Source: DASYQD01 sp036005845
GTDB lineage: Bacteria > Acidobacteriota > Thermoanaerobaculia > Multivoradales > JAIOJS01
NCBI GenBank assembly: GCA_036005845.1
Contig: DASYQD010000189.1
Coordinates: 1-46,411, forward strand
Direction: 5' to 3'
Length of the DNA: 46,411 nt
Below the pieces are notes generated by a model. The model saw only the letters and a program-made list of their open reading frames with translations. It searched no databases and was not told where the DNA came from. This document shows, piece by piece, positions 1 to 8,227 of this stretch (the stretch's first letter is position 1; each line of letters begins with the position of its first letter). The position numbers and the translations under genes were made by a program.

Positions 1-819
1 GAGAACCCGATGTACAAGGGCTTCGGCTTCCAGCAGCTCTACTACAAGCGCGCCGAGGGCGGCGAGATCGGCGAGTTCCCCGCCGAGGAGCGCTTCGCCA
101 TCGTCGACCTGCGGGAGCTCGGCCCGGTCTACGAGTGGATCGTGGTCAAGGTCTGCATCTTCGACTTCAACTTCGTCTTCCAGCCCTTCGGCGCCGGCAC
201 GCCGCAATTCGTGGTGCCGCTGCAGGAAGACAGCTACCTCGTCTTGAGCCGCGACTACATCACCGACGAGCAGGACCCCGAGCCGGGCGTCCTCGGCCGC
301 TACGGCTTCGGTTACTCCTTCATCAAGAGCCCGCGCCGCGGCTTCCTCGCCTACGGCCCGGGCGAGTTCGACGTCGCCTTCGAGCGCATCGACTTCGAGG
401 TGCGCGAGGGCGGTGTGACGCGCGTCGCGATGTCGTTCGGCGCCAACCGGCCCACCCAGATCGTCGGCTTCACCTTCGACCCGGTCGGCCTCGGCCTGCG
501 CCTCGCCGATGCGGCATCGCTGGGCCTCGCCACCCGCCTGTTCGCGCCGCTCGCGGTCGCCATGGGCCGGCTGCCGGCGCCGCGCTTCACCTTCGATCCG
601 GTCTACACCTACATCGACCTCGCCAACCTGCTGACCGGCGGCGCCGCCGCGCAAGACCTCTGCATCTCGCGCGACCAGATCGACGAGGTCTTCCTGCTGA
701 AACACTTCATGCAGCACTACCAGACGATCGCCGGCTCGCTCAGCACCTGGCGATACGTGGCGGACTGGCTCGACACCGCGGCGCTGCCGGAGTGGGCGAT
801 CCAGGGGCGGAGCTTCTAG
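1..819 (+). CDS. Uncharacterised protein, 5' end missing
   Basis: The reading frame is open from the first base and ends in TAG at 817-819. An ATG at 10 is only the first in-frame methionine, and the true start probably lies to the left of the window. The visible 272 residues are rich in aromatic and acidic residues, with no signal peptide, membrane segment or motif that I recognise. The stop is followed after one base by the GTG of the patatin-like gene, so the two are probably co-transcribed and perhaps functionally linked. I do not recognise the family. Coding status is well supported by frame continuity and by the tight junction with the next gene. Confidence 0.75.
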   Translation, partial: ENPMYKGFGFQQLYYKRAEGGEIGEFPAEERFAIVDLRELGPVYEWIVVKVCIFDFNFVFQPFGAGTPQFVVPLQEDSYLVLSRDYITDEQDPEPGVLGRYGFGYSFIKSPRRGFLAYGPGEFDVAFERIDFEVREGGVTRVAMSFGANRPTQIVGFTFDPVGLGLRLADAASLGLATRLFAPLAVAMGRLPAPRFTFDPVYTYIDLANLLTGGAAAQDLCISRDQIDEVFLLKHFMQHYQTIAGSLSTWRYVADWLDTAALPEWAIQGRSF

Positions 820-820
820 C

Positions 821-2047
821 GTGGCGCCCGACGGCGCGATCGCGCCGGCGCCGGCGCCGCCGCCGGTGCAGGCGCTGGTGCTCTCGGGCGGCGGCGCCCA
901 CGGCGCCTACGAAGTGGGCGTGGTCAAGGCGCTGCTGGCCGGCAAGTCGGAGTCGACCGGTTACCAGCCGCTGGTGCCGACGGTGCTCTGCGGCACCTCG
1001 ATCGGCTCCTTCAATGCCGCCTTCCTCGCCGCCGGGTGGGACAGCTACGGCGCCGCCGCGATCGGCGACCTCGAAGCGGTGTGGCTCAACCGCATGGCGG
1101 AGATCCCCGGCCGCGGCAACGGCGCCTACCGCTTTCGCGGCGACCCGCTGGAGCTGCTCGACCCCGCCCGCTATCTGCACAACCCGATGCGGCCGTTCCT
1201 GCGCATCATGGACGACGGCAGCAGCCTACTGTGGGAGGGCCTGCAGCGCGCCGCGCACTTCGTGCGCAACCGCGAGGCGCCGGTGCGCCAGCGCGCCCTC
1301 GAGCTGCTCGACTTCGCCTCGCTGATCTCGACCGACCCCTGGGAGCAGACGATTCAGGAGAGCATCCAGTTCGACCTCATCCGCAGCTCCACGCGGCGGC
1401 TGCGGGTGGCTTCCACCAACTGGGCCACCGGCGTGCTCGAGCTGTTCGACAACGCCGACATGACCGACCGCCGCGGCCCGCAGATCATCATGGCGTCGAG
1501 CGCCATCCCCGGCTTCTTCCCGCCGGTGATGATCGGCGCCGAGCCGCACGTCGACGGCGGCGTGCTGATGAACACGCCGCTCAAGCCGGCGGCCGACGCC
1601 GGCGCCGACGAGCTGCACGTCGTCTACCTCGACCCCGAGATCCGCTCCATCCCGCTGCACGAGCAGACGAGCACGCTGGGCACCCTCTATCGCCAGCAGG
1701 CGATCGGCTGGGCGAAGGTGGTCAACGACGACATCGGCGACGCGGCGATGATCAACCGCGCGCTCGACCTCGTCGAGGGCGACGAGGCCAAGCCGCCGAT
1801 GGTGGACGAGGACGTGGAGCTGGCGCTCGGCCGCGTGCTCGGCCGGGCGGGGAGCGGGCGGCGCCTGCGCCGCCTCACCGTCCACCGCTACCATCCGCGC
1901 GACGACCTGAGCGACACCGGGGTCGGCATCCTCGACTTGAACCGCGACCGCCTGCGCGACCTCGTCGAGCGCGGCTTCGCCGACGGCGCGGACCACGACT
2001 GCTCGATTTCCGGGTGCGTGCTGCCGCCGCGCCCGCTCGCCGGCTGA
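821..2047 (+). CDS. Patatin-like phospholipase
   Basis: This 408-residue protein has the patatin architecture of a Ser-Asp dyad lipid acyl hydrolase. The oxyanion-hole glycines GGGAHG lie at about 23-28. The nucleophile elbow GTSIG is at about 58-62, with Ser60 as the presumed nucleophile. The catalytic Asp sits in a DGG motif at about 245 (HVDGGVLMNTPL). There is no obvious signal peptide, so a cytoplasmic or membrane-peripheral location is likely. The GTG start one base after the previous stop is chosen because it allows translational coupling and precedes the conserved N-terminal strand. The natural substrate cannot be inferred. The gene converges on the nitrilase gene, with only 9 bases between the stops. 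Confidence 0.88.
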   Translation: MAPDGAIAPAPAPPPVQALVLSGGGAHGAYEVGVVKALLAGKSESTGYQPLVPTVLCGTSIGSFNAAFLAAGWDSYGAAAIGDLEAVWLNRMAEIPGRGNGAYRFRGDPLELLDPARYLHNPMRPFLRIMDDGSSLLWEGLQRAAHFVRNREAPVRQRALELLDFASLISTDPWEQTIQESIQFDLIRSSTRRLRVASTNWATGVLELFDNADMTDRRGPQIIMASSAIPGFFPPVMIGAEPHVDGGVLMNTPLKPAADAGADELHVVYLDPEIRSIPLHEQTSTLGTLYRQQAIGWAKVVNDDIGDAAMINRALDLVEGDEAKPPMVDEDVELALGRVLGRAGSGRRLRRLTVHRYHPRDDLSDTGVGILDLNRDRLRDLVERGFADGADHDCSISGCVLPPRPLAG

Positions 2048-2056
2048 GCGATGTTC

Positions 2057-3064
2057 TCAGCCGTAGCCCAGCGTGCGCTTCACCGCGGCGGTGGCCTCGT
2101 CGGCGCCCTCGACGCTCAACGCCTCCGGCTTGGCGCCGCGGCCGGCGGGGTAGAAGCCCTGCCGGTACATCGGGTAGCACTCGCTGCGCAGGTGGCCGAG
2201 AGTCTGGTGCCCGCGCCGCACCGCGCGTTCATGGCGCAGCGCGTCGACGTCGACCGGCGCGACGACGATCTTCTCGCCCGGGCCGGGATCGGCCTGGGCC
2301 AGCACGCGGCCCTCGAAGTCGACCACCATGCTGCCGCCGGGCCAGGAGAACGGCGGATAGTGCGACAGGCTGGCGCCCTGGTTGGCGGCCACCACGTAGG
2401 CAATGTTTTCCAACGCGCGGCAGCGGTTGACCACCGTCCACCAGTCCATCGGCGGCGTCGCTCCCCACGGGTCCATGTAGGCGGAGACGCGGATCAGCAC
2501 CTCGGCGCCGTTGGCGGTGAGCTGGCGCAGCGCCTCGGGGAAGAGCCAGTCGTAGCAGATCGCCACGCCGAGGTTGCCGATCGGCGTCTTCGCCACTGGG
2601 AACATCTCCTCGTCGTAGCCGGGCAGGTCGTGCGGGCTGGCGTGCACCTCCCACGGGATCCACGGGTTCACTTTGCGATAGCGTGTGAGCAGCCCCTCGG
2701 GGCCGATCAGGCACGTCGTGTTGAAGACGACCCCCGGCCAACGGTCGTCGCGCTCCAGGAAGGTGCCGGTTTGCACGTAGATCCCGTACTCGCGGGCCTT
2801 CTCCTCGTAGCGGGCGGTGTGCTCGTTGGGGATGGGCAGGGCGAGCTTGTCGAGCAGCTCGGCGGCCGTCGCGTACACTGGCGCGGCATGGGCGAACTCG
2901 GGGAACACCACCAGCTTGACGGGAAGGAACGGCGAGTAGCCTTCGACCGCTTGCGCGATCATCGCCAGCATGCGGTCGACGTGTGCCTTGATACCGCGGC
3001 GAGTGGGCGGATTCGGAAAGTCCGTCTGGCAGGCCGCCGCGGCGTAGCGAAGACGGGAGTCCAT
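2057..3064 (-). CDS. Carbon-nitrogen hydrolase (nitrilase superfamily)
   Basis: A 335-residue nitrilase-superfamily amidohydrolase. The catalytic triad is visible as Glu56 (VVFPEFAHA), Lys131 (RYRKVNPW) and Cys170 (GVAICYDWLFPEA), in the usual order and spacing. The family hydrolyses nitriles or, more often, amides and carbamoyl compounds in the cytoplasm. The substrate here is unknown. I chose ATG 3064 over the upstream in-frame ATG at 3097 because AAGGAGG lies 8 bases before it and because the conserved domain starts right after it. The gene is divergent from the FG-GAP operon, with only about 56 bp between the two starts, so both promoters must lie in that short interval or overlap the coding ends. 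Confidence 0.9.
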   Translation of the reverse strand: MDSRLRYAAAACQTDFPNPPTRRGIKAHVDRMLAMIAQAVEGYSPFLPVKLVVFPEFAHAAPVYATAAELLDKLALPIPNEHTARYEEKAREYGIYVQTGTFLERDDRWPGVVFNTTCLIGPEGLLTRYRKVNPWIPWEVHASPHDLPGYDEEMFPVAKTPIGNLGVAICYDWLFPEALRQLTANGAEVLIRVSAYMDPWGATPPMDWWTVVNRCRALENIAYVVAANQGASLSHYPPFSWPGGSMVVDFEGRVLAQADPGPGEKIVVAPVDVDALRHERAVRRGHQTLGHLRSECYPMYRQGFYPAGRGAKPEALSVEGADEATAAVKRTLGYG

Positions 3065-3120
3065 TGGCCAACCCTCCTTGGGGACGTGCGCGCGCACGGT
3101 AGCATGCAGGGGAAGCCTCG

Positions 3121-5556
3121 ATGTCGATTGGTGAGCGGCTGCGGGCGGTTCAGAAACGCCCGCTCTTCTTCGGTCTGACGCTCGTTCCGGCGGTCGCCGT
3201 CTACCTCGCGTGGACGACCGCTCGGCAGGTCGAGCCGCGCGGCCGCGCGTTCTTCGAGCGCGGCAAGACGGTCGTCGTCGGTCTCGACGCGCTGGCGCGC
3301 GCGCTGCGCGCCGGCGACCTCCCCGCGGCCGAGCGCCTCTATGCCGCCGACTACCGCGGCAGCGCGCTCGGCCTGCTCGAACGTGCGCCGGTCCAGCAAC
3401 GCAGCGGCATCCGCGCTTTGCGCTTCGCCGGCGCTGGAGCGGGCACCGATCGCGGCGCCGCGCTCGACGAATGGCGCCGCTACGTCGACGGCTTCGACAA
3501 CCTCGAGTCCCTCGAGCTCCACCTCCACCGCTTCGACTCCTGGCAGGACACCGGCGACCTCCACGTCCGCGTCCGCTTCGAGGCGATCGGCACGCCGCGC
3601 GGCGCCGGCCACCCGGTGATCGACCGCGCCATCTTCCGCCTGGCGCTGGCGCTGGGGCCGGAGGGGCCGCGCATCAAGAGCGCCGAGCTGGTCGACGGCG
3701 AGCGCGTGGAGAGCGAGCGGCCGTGGTTCGCCGACGTCGCGCACTCAGCCGGCGTCGACTTCACCAACCGCTGGTACCCGGGCTTCCTCGACCGGCCGCT
3801 GCGCTTCGGCATGATCCGCTACGGCCCGGCCGGGATCAGCGCCGCCGACGTCGACGGCGACGGCTTCTACGACCTCTTCGTCCCCGACGGCGTCGAGTCG
3901 CGGCTCTTCCGCAACCGCGGCGACGGCACCTTCGAGGACGTCACCGCCGCCGCCGGCCTCGCCGGCCTCTCCGGCGTCTCGGTGGGCGTCTTCGGCGACT
4001 ACGACAACGACGGCCGCCGCGACCTCTTCGTCTCGCGCACCTTCGAGCCCAACCAGCTCTTCCACAACGAAGGCCCCGACGCCCGGGGCCGCGTGCGCTT
4101 CGCCGACGTCACCGCGCGCTCCGGCATCGGCGCCGACTGCTGCACGACGGTCGCCTCGTGGGCCGACTACGACGGCGACGGCCGCCTCGACCTCTACGTC
4201 GGCCGCTACCTCGACCCGCGCACCAAGATCCCGACCACCTTCTACGCCAGAAACGGCGAGCCCAACCAGCTCTACCACAACGACGGCGACGGCCGCTTCA
4301 CCAACGTCACCGAGGAGGCGGGTGTCGGCGAGGTCGGTCTCTGCCTCGGCACCGCCTTCGGCGACTACGACGACGACGGCTGGCCCGACATCTATGTCGC
4401 CAACGACTTCGGCAGGAAGACGCTCTACCACAACGACGGCCCGGCGGACGGGCCGCGCAGCCGGCCCACCTTCAGCGACGTCACCGTCGAGTCCGGCACG
4501 CTCGCCTACGGCGCCGGCATGAGCTCCTCCTTCGGCGATTACGACAACGACGGCAGGCTCGACCTCTACGTGGCGCAGATCCGCTCCGAGCACGCCTGGT
4601 TCGCCGAGACGCCGACGGTGCACCGCGACATGCTCAACTCGTGGCGGCAGGGGGTGTGGAAGAGCGACATGCCGCTCTACCTGGAGATCTTCCGCCAGTC
4701 GGGCTTTGCGTTCGTCGACGTCTTCCAGCAGATGGCGTCGGGCAACAACCTGCTCAGGAACCGCGGCGACGGTACCTTCGAGGACGTCACCGCGGAGACC
4801 GGCACCAATCCGCTGGGCTGGTTCTGGGGCTCGGCCTTCGCCGACTTCGACAACGACGGCTGGCAGGACATCTACTCGACCAACGGCTGGGTCTACAACG
4901 ACCCCGGCACCGAGATCGAGCTCGACTTCCTCAACAACGTGGTGAGCCGGCAGGACGAGTACAAGAAAGGGACCTTCTTCGACCCCAAATACTTCGGCCG
5001 CCAGTCCTGGCACGGCTACGAGCGCAACCGCTTCCTGCACAACGAGGGGCCCGGCCCGCGCGGCCGCGTCGGCTTCCGCGAGGTGGGCCGCGCCACCGGC
5101 AGCGACTTGCTGCTCAACAGCCGCGGCATCGCCGTCGCCGACTTCTGGAACCGCGGCCGCCTCGACATCGCCGTCGCCGCCTCGACCGACCGCCACGCGT
5201 TGCTGCGCAACGACTTCGACGACGGCGACGGCTGGCTCGAAGTGGAGCTCGTCGGCACCACGAGCAACCGCGACGCGGTGGGCGCCCGCGTCACCGCCCG
5301 CGCCGGCAACCTCCGCCTCACCCGCGAGGTCTCGGCCGGCGACGGCTACGGCAGCCAGAACCAGCTGCGGCTCCACTTCGGCCTCGGCAAGGCGCAGCGC
5401 GTCGACGAGCTCGTCGTGCGCTGGCCGCGCGCCGACGGCGGCGCCGCGCCGCAGCGCGTGCAGACCTTCCGCAACGTCGCCGGACAACGCATCGTGGAAA
5501 TCACCGAGGGACGCGACGCCGTGATCGAGAAGCGCTACGGAGCGCCCGCGGGGTGA
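3121..5556 (+). CDS. Membrane-anchored FG-GAP/VCBS repeat protein with UnbV domain (CRTAC1-type), operon gene 1
   Basis: An 811-residue protein. A hydrophobic segment at about 14-31 looks like an uncleaved anchor or signal. Residues 35-215 form an alpha/beta-looking region that resembles no domain I can name. Multiple FG-GAP/VCBS blades follow from about 217 to 690, each with an integrin-like calcium loop of the form DxDxDG (for example DVDGDGFYDLFV and DYDNDGRRDLFV). An ASPIC/UnbV domain closes the protein at about 703-795. Such blades fold as beta-propellers on the cell surface or in the periplasm and usually bind ligands or scaffold other proteins. AGGGG lies about 8 bases before the ATG. 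The stop overlaps the next start in GTGA. Function is inferred only at the level of a secreted calcium-binding propeller. Confidence 0.88.
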   Translation: MSIGERLRAVQKRPLFFGLTLVPAVAVYLAWTTARQVEPRGRAFFERGKTVVVGLDALARALRAGDLPAAERLYAADYRGSALGLLERAPVQQRSGIRALRFAGAGAGTDRGAALDEWRRYVDGFDNLESLELHLHRFDSWQDTGDLHVRVRFEAIGTPRGAGHPVIDRAIFRLALALGPEGPRIKSAELVDGERVESERPWFADVAHSAGVDFTNRWYPGFLDRPLRFGMIRYGPAGISAADVDGDGFYDLFVPDGVESRLFRNRGDGTFEDVTAAAGLAGLSGVSVGVFGDYDNDGRRDLFVSRTFEPNQLFHNEGPDARGRVRFADVTARSGIGADCCTTVASWADYDGDGRLDLYVGRYLDPRTKIPTTFYARNGEPNQLYHNDGDGRFTNVTEEAGVGEVGLCLGTAFGDYDDDGWPDIYVANDFGRKTLYHNDGPADGPRSRPTFSDVTVESGTLAYGAGMSSSFGDYDNDGRLDLYVAQIRSEHAWFAETPTVHRDMLNSWRQGVWKSDMPLYLEIFRQSGFAFVDVFQQMASGNNLLRNRGDGTFEDVTAETGTNPLGWFWGSAFADFDNDGWQDIYSTNGWVYNDPGTEIELDFLNNVVSRQDEYKKGTFFDPKYFGRQSWHGYERNRFLHNEGPGPRGRVGFREVGRATGSDLLLNSRGIAVADFWNRGRLDIAVAASTDRHALLRNDFDDGDGWLEVELVGTTSNRDAVGARVTARAGNLRLTREVSAGDGYGSQNQLRLHFGLGKAQRVDELVVRWPRADGGAAPQRVQTFRNVAGQRIVEITEGRDAVIEKRYGAPAG

Positions 5557-7439
5557 CCGCGGGACCTGCGCTGGCGGCGCGCGCCGGGCGGCTTCCGGTG
5601 CTGGCGCTCGTGCTCGCCACGCTTGGTGCGTTGCCATCGGATGGTGCGTTGCCATCGGATGGTGCGGCGCCACCGAGTGGTGCGGCGCCGGTGGGGAGCG
5701 CGGCGCCACCGCGCGCCTTCGCCGACGTCACCGCCGCGGCCGGCGTCGACGTGCCGCACGGCCTGCGCCAGTTCCACAACGCCTACTCCGAGGTGATGGC
5801 GGGCTACACCGCGCTCGGCGCCGCGGCGGCGGTCGCCGACTTCGACGGCGACGGCCGCGAGGACCTCTTCGTCACCGACTCGGCGGAGACCGGCGAGAAC
5901 CACCTTTACCGTAACCTCGGCGACCTGCGCTTCGCCGACGTGGCGGAGCAGGCCGGCGTCGCGGCGGGCAACGACGCCCACGACGCCTCGGCCGACGCCC
6001 TCTTCTTCGACTACGACGACGACGGGCGGCCGGACCTCCTCGTCGTCCGCTTCGGCCACAACCAGCTCTTCCACAACCAGCGCTGCGAGTCGAAGACGGC
6101 CAACCACGCCTGCTTCGTCGACGTCACGCAGGCCGCCGGCATCGACCGCTACGCCAACGGCATCAGCGCCATCGCCTTCGACTACGACCGCGACGGCCGG
6201 CTCGACTTCCTGGTCGGCAACTACTTCGCGCCGGTCGACGTCTTCACGCCGCCGAGCCCGCGCTTCTTCCCCGAGAACTTCGAGACGGCGAAGAACGGCG
6301 GCGGCGTGACGCTGTGGCGCAACCAGGGACCGGGCCCCGGCGGCCAGGTGACCTTCGCCGACGCCACCGACGCCGCCGGCCTGCGCCAGAGCGGCTGGGC
6401 GCTCGACGTCGGCGCCGGCGATGCCGACAACGACGGCGACTTGGACCTCTACGTCGCCGACGACTTCGGCGCCGACCGCTTCTTCGAGAACCGCGGCAAC
6501 GGCACCTTCGCCGACCGCACCGCCACCGCCATCGGCATCGACACCAAGAAGGGGATGAACGCCGAGTGGGGCGACTACGACGGCGACGGCTGGCTCGACG
6601 TCTACGTCACCAACATCACCGACGACTACATGCGCGAAGGCAACTTCCTCTGGCACAACGAGGGATCCAGCGGCGCCGACGGCCCGCGCTTCGCCGACGT
6701 CGCTGCCGAGTCGGGGACCCGCGACACCGGCTGGGGGTGGGGAGGCAAGCTCTTCGACTATGACAACGACGGCTGGCTCGATCTCTACGTGCTCAACGGC
6801 TGGGTCTCCGCCGGCCCGGAGAGCTACGTGCCCGACGTCTTCGCCATGGTGATCCGCCTCAGCGAGCAGAAGGGCGGCGACTTCTCCGACGCCCGCGACT
6901 GGCCGCCGATGGGCAACAAGAGCCTGTCGGGCCACCAGGCCAAGAAGCTCTTCCACAACGAGGGCGGCGGCCTGTTCAGCGAGCAGGCGGCGCGTCACGG
7001 CCTCGACTCGACGCGTGACGGCCGCGGCGTCGCCGTCGCCGACTTCGACGCCGACGGCCGCATGGACCTCTTCGTCGCCAATGCCGGCGCGGCGCCGTAC
7101 CTCTACCGCAACGTGCTGCCGCCGGGGCCGCACTGGGTCGAGCTGGTGCTCGCCGGCGGCAAGGCCAGCGGCAGCGAGGCGATCGGCGCCCAGGTGCGGC
7201 TCACCGCCGGCGGGCGGACGCTGCTGCGCTTCGTCGATCCCGGCAACGGCTTCGCGGCGCAGGGCACGCGGCGGCTGCACTTCGGGCTCGGCGCGGCGAC
7301 GACGGTCGATCGCGTCGAGGTGCTCTGGCCGTCGGGACGTAAACAAGTGTTGACCGGCGTCGCCGTCGACCGCATCCAGCGCGCCGTCGAAGGGCGCGAG
7401 GGTGTGGAACCGTTCGTCATCGGGGGTGAGACACCATGA
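5553..7439 (+). CDS. Secreted FG-GAP/VCBS + UnbV protein (CRTAC1-type), operon gene 2
   Basis: A 628-residue protein starting at GTG 5553, which overlaps the previous stop (GTGA) and fits a coupled start. The first ~30 residues look like a signal peptide. They are followed by a short Gly/Ala/Pro/Ser linker encoded by 18-bp tandem repeats. FG-GAP/VCBS blades with DxDxDG loops fill about 60-500, and an ASPIC/UnbV domain lies at about 526-615. It is a clear paralogue of operon gene 4: both carry IGIDTKKGMN followed by DGWLDVYVTNITD at the same place. It is probably exported and calcium-binding. Which ligand or partner it binds is not visible. Confidence 0.87.
   Translation: MTAGPALAARAGRLPVLALVLATLGALPSDGALPSDGAAPPSGAAPVGSAAPPRAFADVTAAAGVDVPHGLRQFHNAYSEVMAGYTALGAAAAVADFDGDGREDLFVTDSAETGENHLYRNLGDLRFADVAEQAGVAAGNDAHDASADALFFDYDDDGRPDLLVVRFGHNQLFHNQRCESKTANHACFVDVTQAAGIDRYANGISAIAFDYDRDGRLDFLVGNYFAPVDVFTPPSPRFFPENFETAKNGGGVTLWRNQGPGPGGQVTFADATDAAGLRQSGWALDVGAGDADNDGDLDLYVADDFGADRFFENRGNGTFADRTATAIGIDTKKGMNAEWGDYDGDGWLDVYVTNITDDYMREGNFLWHNEGSSGADGPRFADVAAESGTRDTGWGWGGKLFDYDNDGWLDLYVLNGWVSAGPESYVPDVFAMVIRLSEQKGGDFSDARDWPPMGNKSLSGHQAKKLFHNEGGGLFSEQAARHGLDSTRDGRGVAVADFDADGRMDLFVANAGAAPYLYRNVLPPGPHWVELVLAGGKASGSEAIGAQVRLTAGGRTLLRFVDPGNGFAAQGTRRLHFGLGAATTVDRVEVLWPSGRKQVLTGVAVDRIQRAVEGREGVEPFVIGGETP
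5625..5696 (+). repeat. 18-bp tandem repeat inside operon gene 2
   Basis: Two perfect copies of GGTGCGTTGCCATCGGAT (5625-5642 and 5643-5660) are followed by two degenerate units (5661-5678 and 5679-5696). The period is a multiple of three, so the array encodes a repeating six-residue linker (GALPSD, then GAAPPS-like) between the signal peptide and the propeller. It is a likely site of in-frame length variation. Confidence 0.85.
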
Positions 7440-8227
7440 GGACTACCATCTCGACTGCCGGCCGCCTTGCCGTCGTCGTCGCCATCGTCTTTACCGCTGG
7501 TTCATTGCCGTTACGCGCGTCAGCGACGCAGCCGACGCCCGGCGCCGCCGAGGCCGCGGCGGCGCAGCAGGCCGCCGCAGCGAAGGACTGTCCGGCGGCG
7601 CTCGACCACTTCGAGGCGGCGCTACGCGCCGACGCCGACAACCTGCGCTACGGCAGCGACTACCGCAAGAGCGTCATCGCCTGCGCCGCCTACGACCGCG
7701 CCATCGCCTTCTTCGGCAAGCTCACCGACGAGCACCCCGGCGCCGCCAACGCGCTCCTCAACTACGGCTACGCCTACGTCGACAAGATCCCCGCCGCCGG
7801 CGCCATCACCCAGGTGATCCTCGCCAACAGCGCGCTCACCCTCTTCGGCAAGTCGCTCGACCTGCAGGAGAGCTGGCTCGGCCTCTACACCCGCGGCAAC
7901 AGCTACCTCTACTGGCCGAAGGTCTTCGGCCGCACGCCGCTCGGCGTCGCCGACCTCGAGAAGGCGGTGGCGCGCGGCGACGCCGAGGGCAACCGCCCCT
8001 ACCACGTGCGCGCCTGGATCGCGCTCGGCGACGGCTACTGGAAGCTCGACCAGCTCGACAAGGCGCGCGCCACCTGGCAGGAGGGCTTGCGGCGGTTCCC
8101 CGGCGAGCCGCGGCTGCAGGCGCGCCTCGACAAACAGGGCGAGGAGCTGACGGCGCTGATCGAAGGGTCGATGGATCCCGCCAAGCGGGTGGACACCGAC
8201 CTCGCCGTGCTGTGGGCACCGCAATGA
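7436..8227 (+). CDS. Secreted TPR-like protein, operon gene 3
   Basis: A 263-residue protein with an N-terminal signal peptide of about 30 residues (hydrophobic AVVVAIVFTAG core, AxA-like cleavage near ASA). It is followed by helical, TPR-like pairs rich in alanine, such as AALDHFEAALRADADN and ARATWQEGLRRFPGEPRLQ. The ATG overlaps the previous stop in ATGA, and its own stop overlaps the next start in ATGA. TPR-like proteins normally mediate protein-protein contacts. Being embedded between propeller genes, it is probably an extracytoplasmic adaptor for them (inference). No enzymatic motif was seen. Confidence 0.82.
   Translation: MRTTISTAGRLAVVVAIVFTAGSLPLRASATQPTPGAAEAAAAQQAAAAKDCPAALDHFEAALRADADNLRYGSDYRKSVIACAAYDRAIAFFGKLTDEHPGAANALLNYGYAYVDKIPAAGAITQVILANSALTLFGKSLDLQESWLGLYTRGNSYLYWPKVFGRTPLGVADLEKAVARGDAEGNRPYHVRAWIALGDGYWKLDQLDKARATWQEGLRRFPGEPRLQARLDKQGEELTALIEGSMDPAKRVDTDLAVLWAPQ

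Noticed and set aside
3210..5552. Very long open frames opposite to or in other phases of the FG-GAP genes, rich in Arg, Pro and Ala
   Set aside because: They arise from the extreme G+C content of the region. They have no domain, no ribosome site and a skewed Arg/Ala/Pro composition, while the real frames carry DxDxDG motifs and signal peptides.
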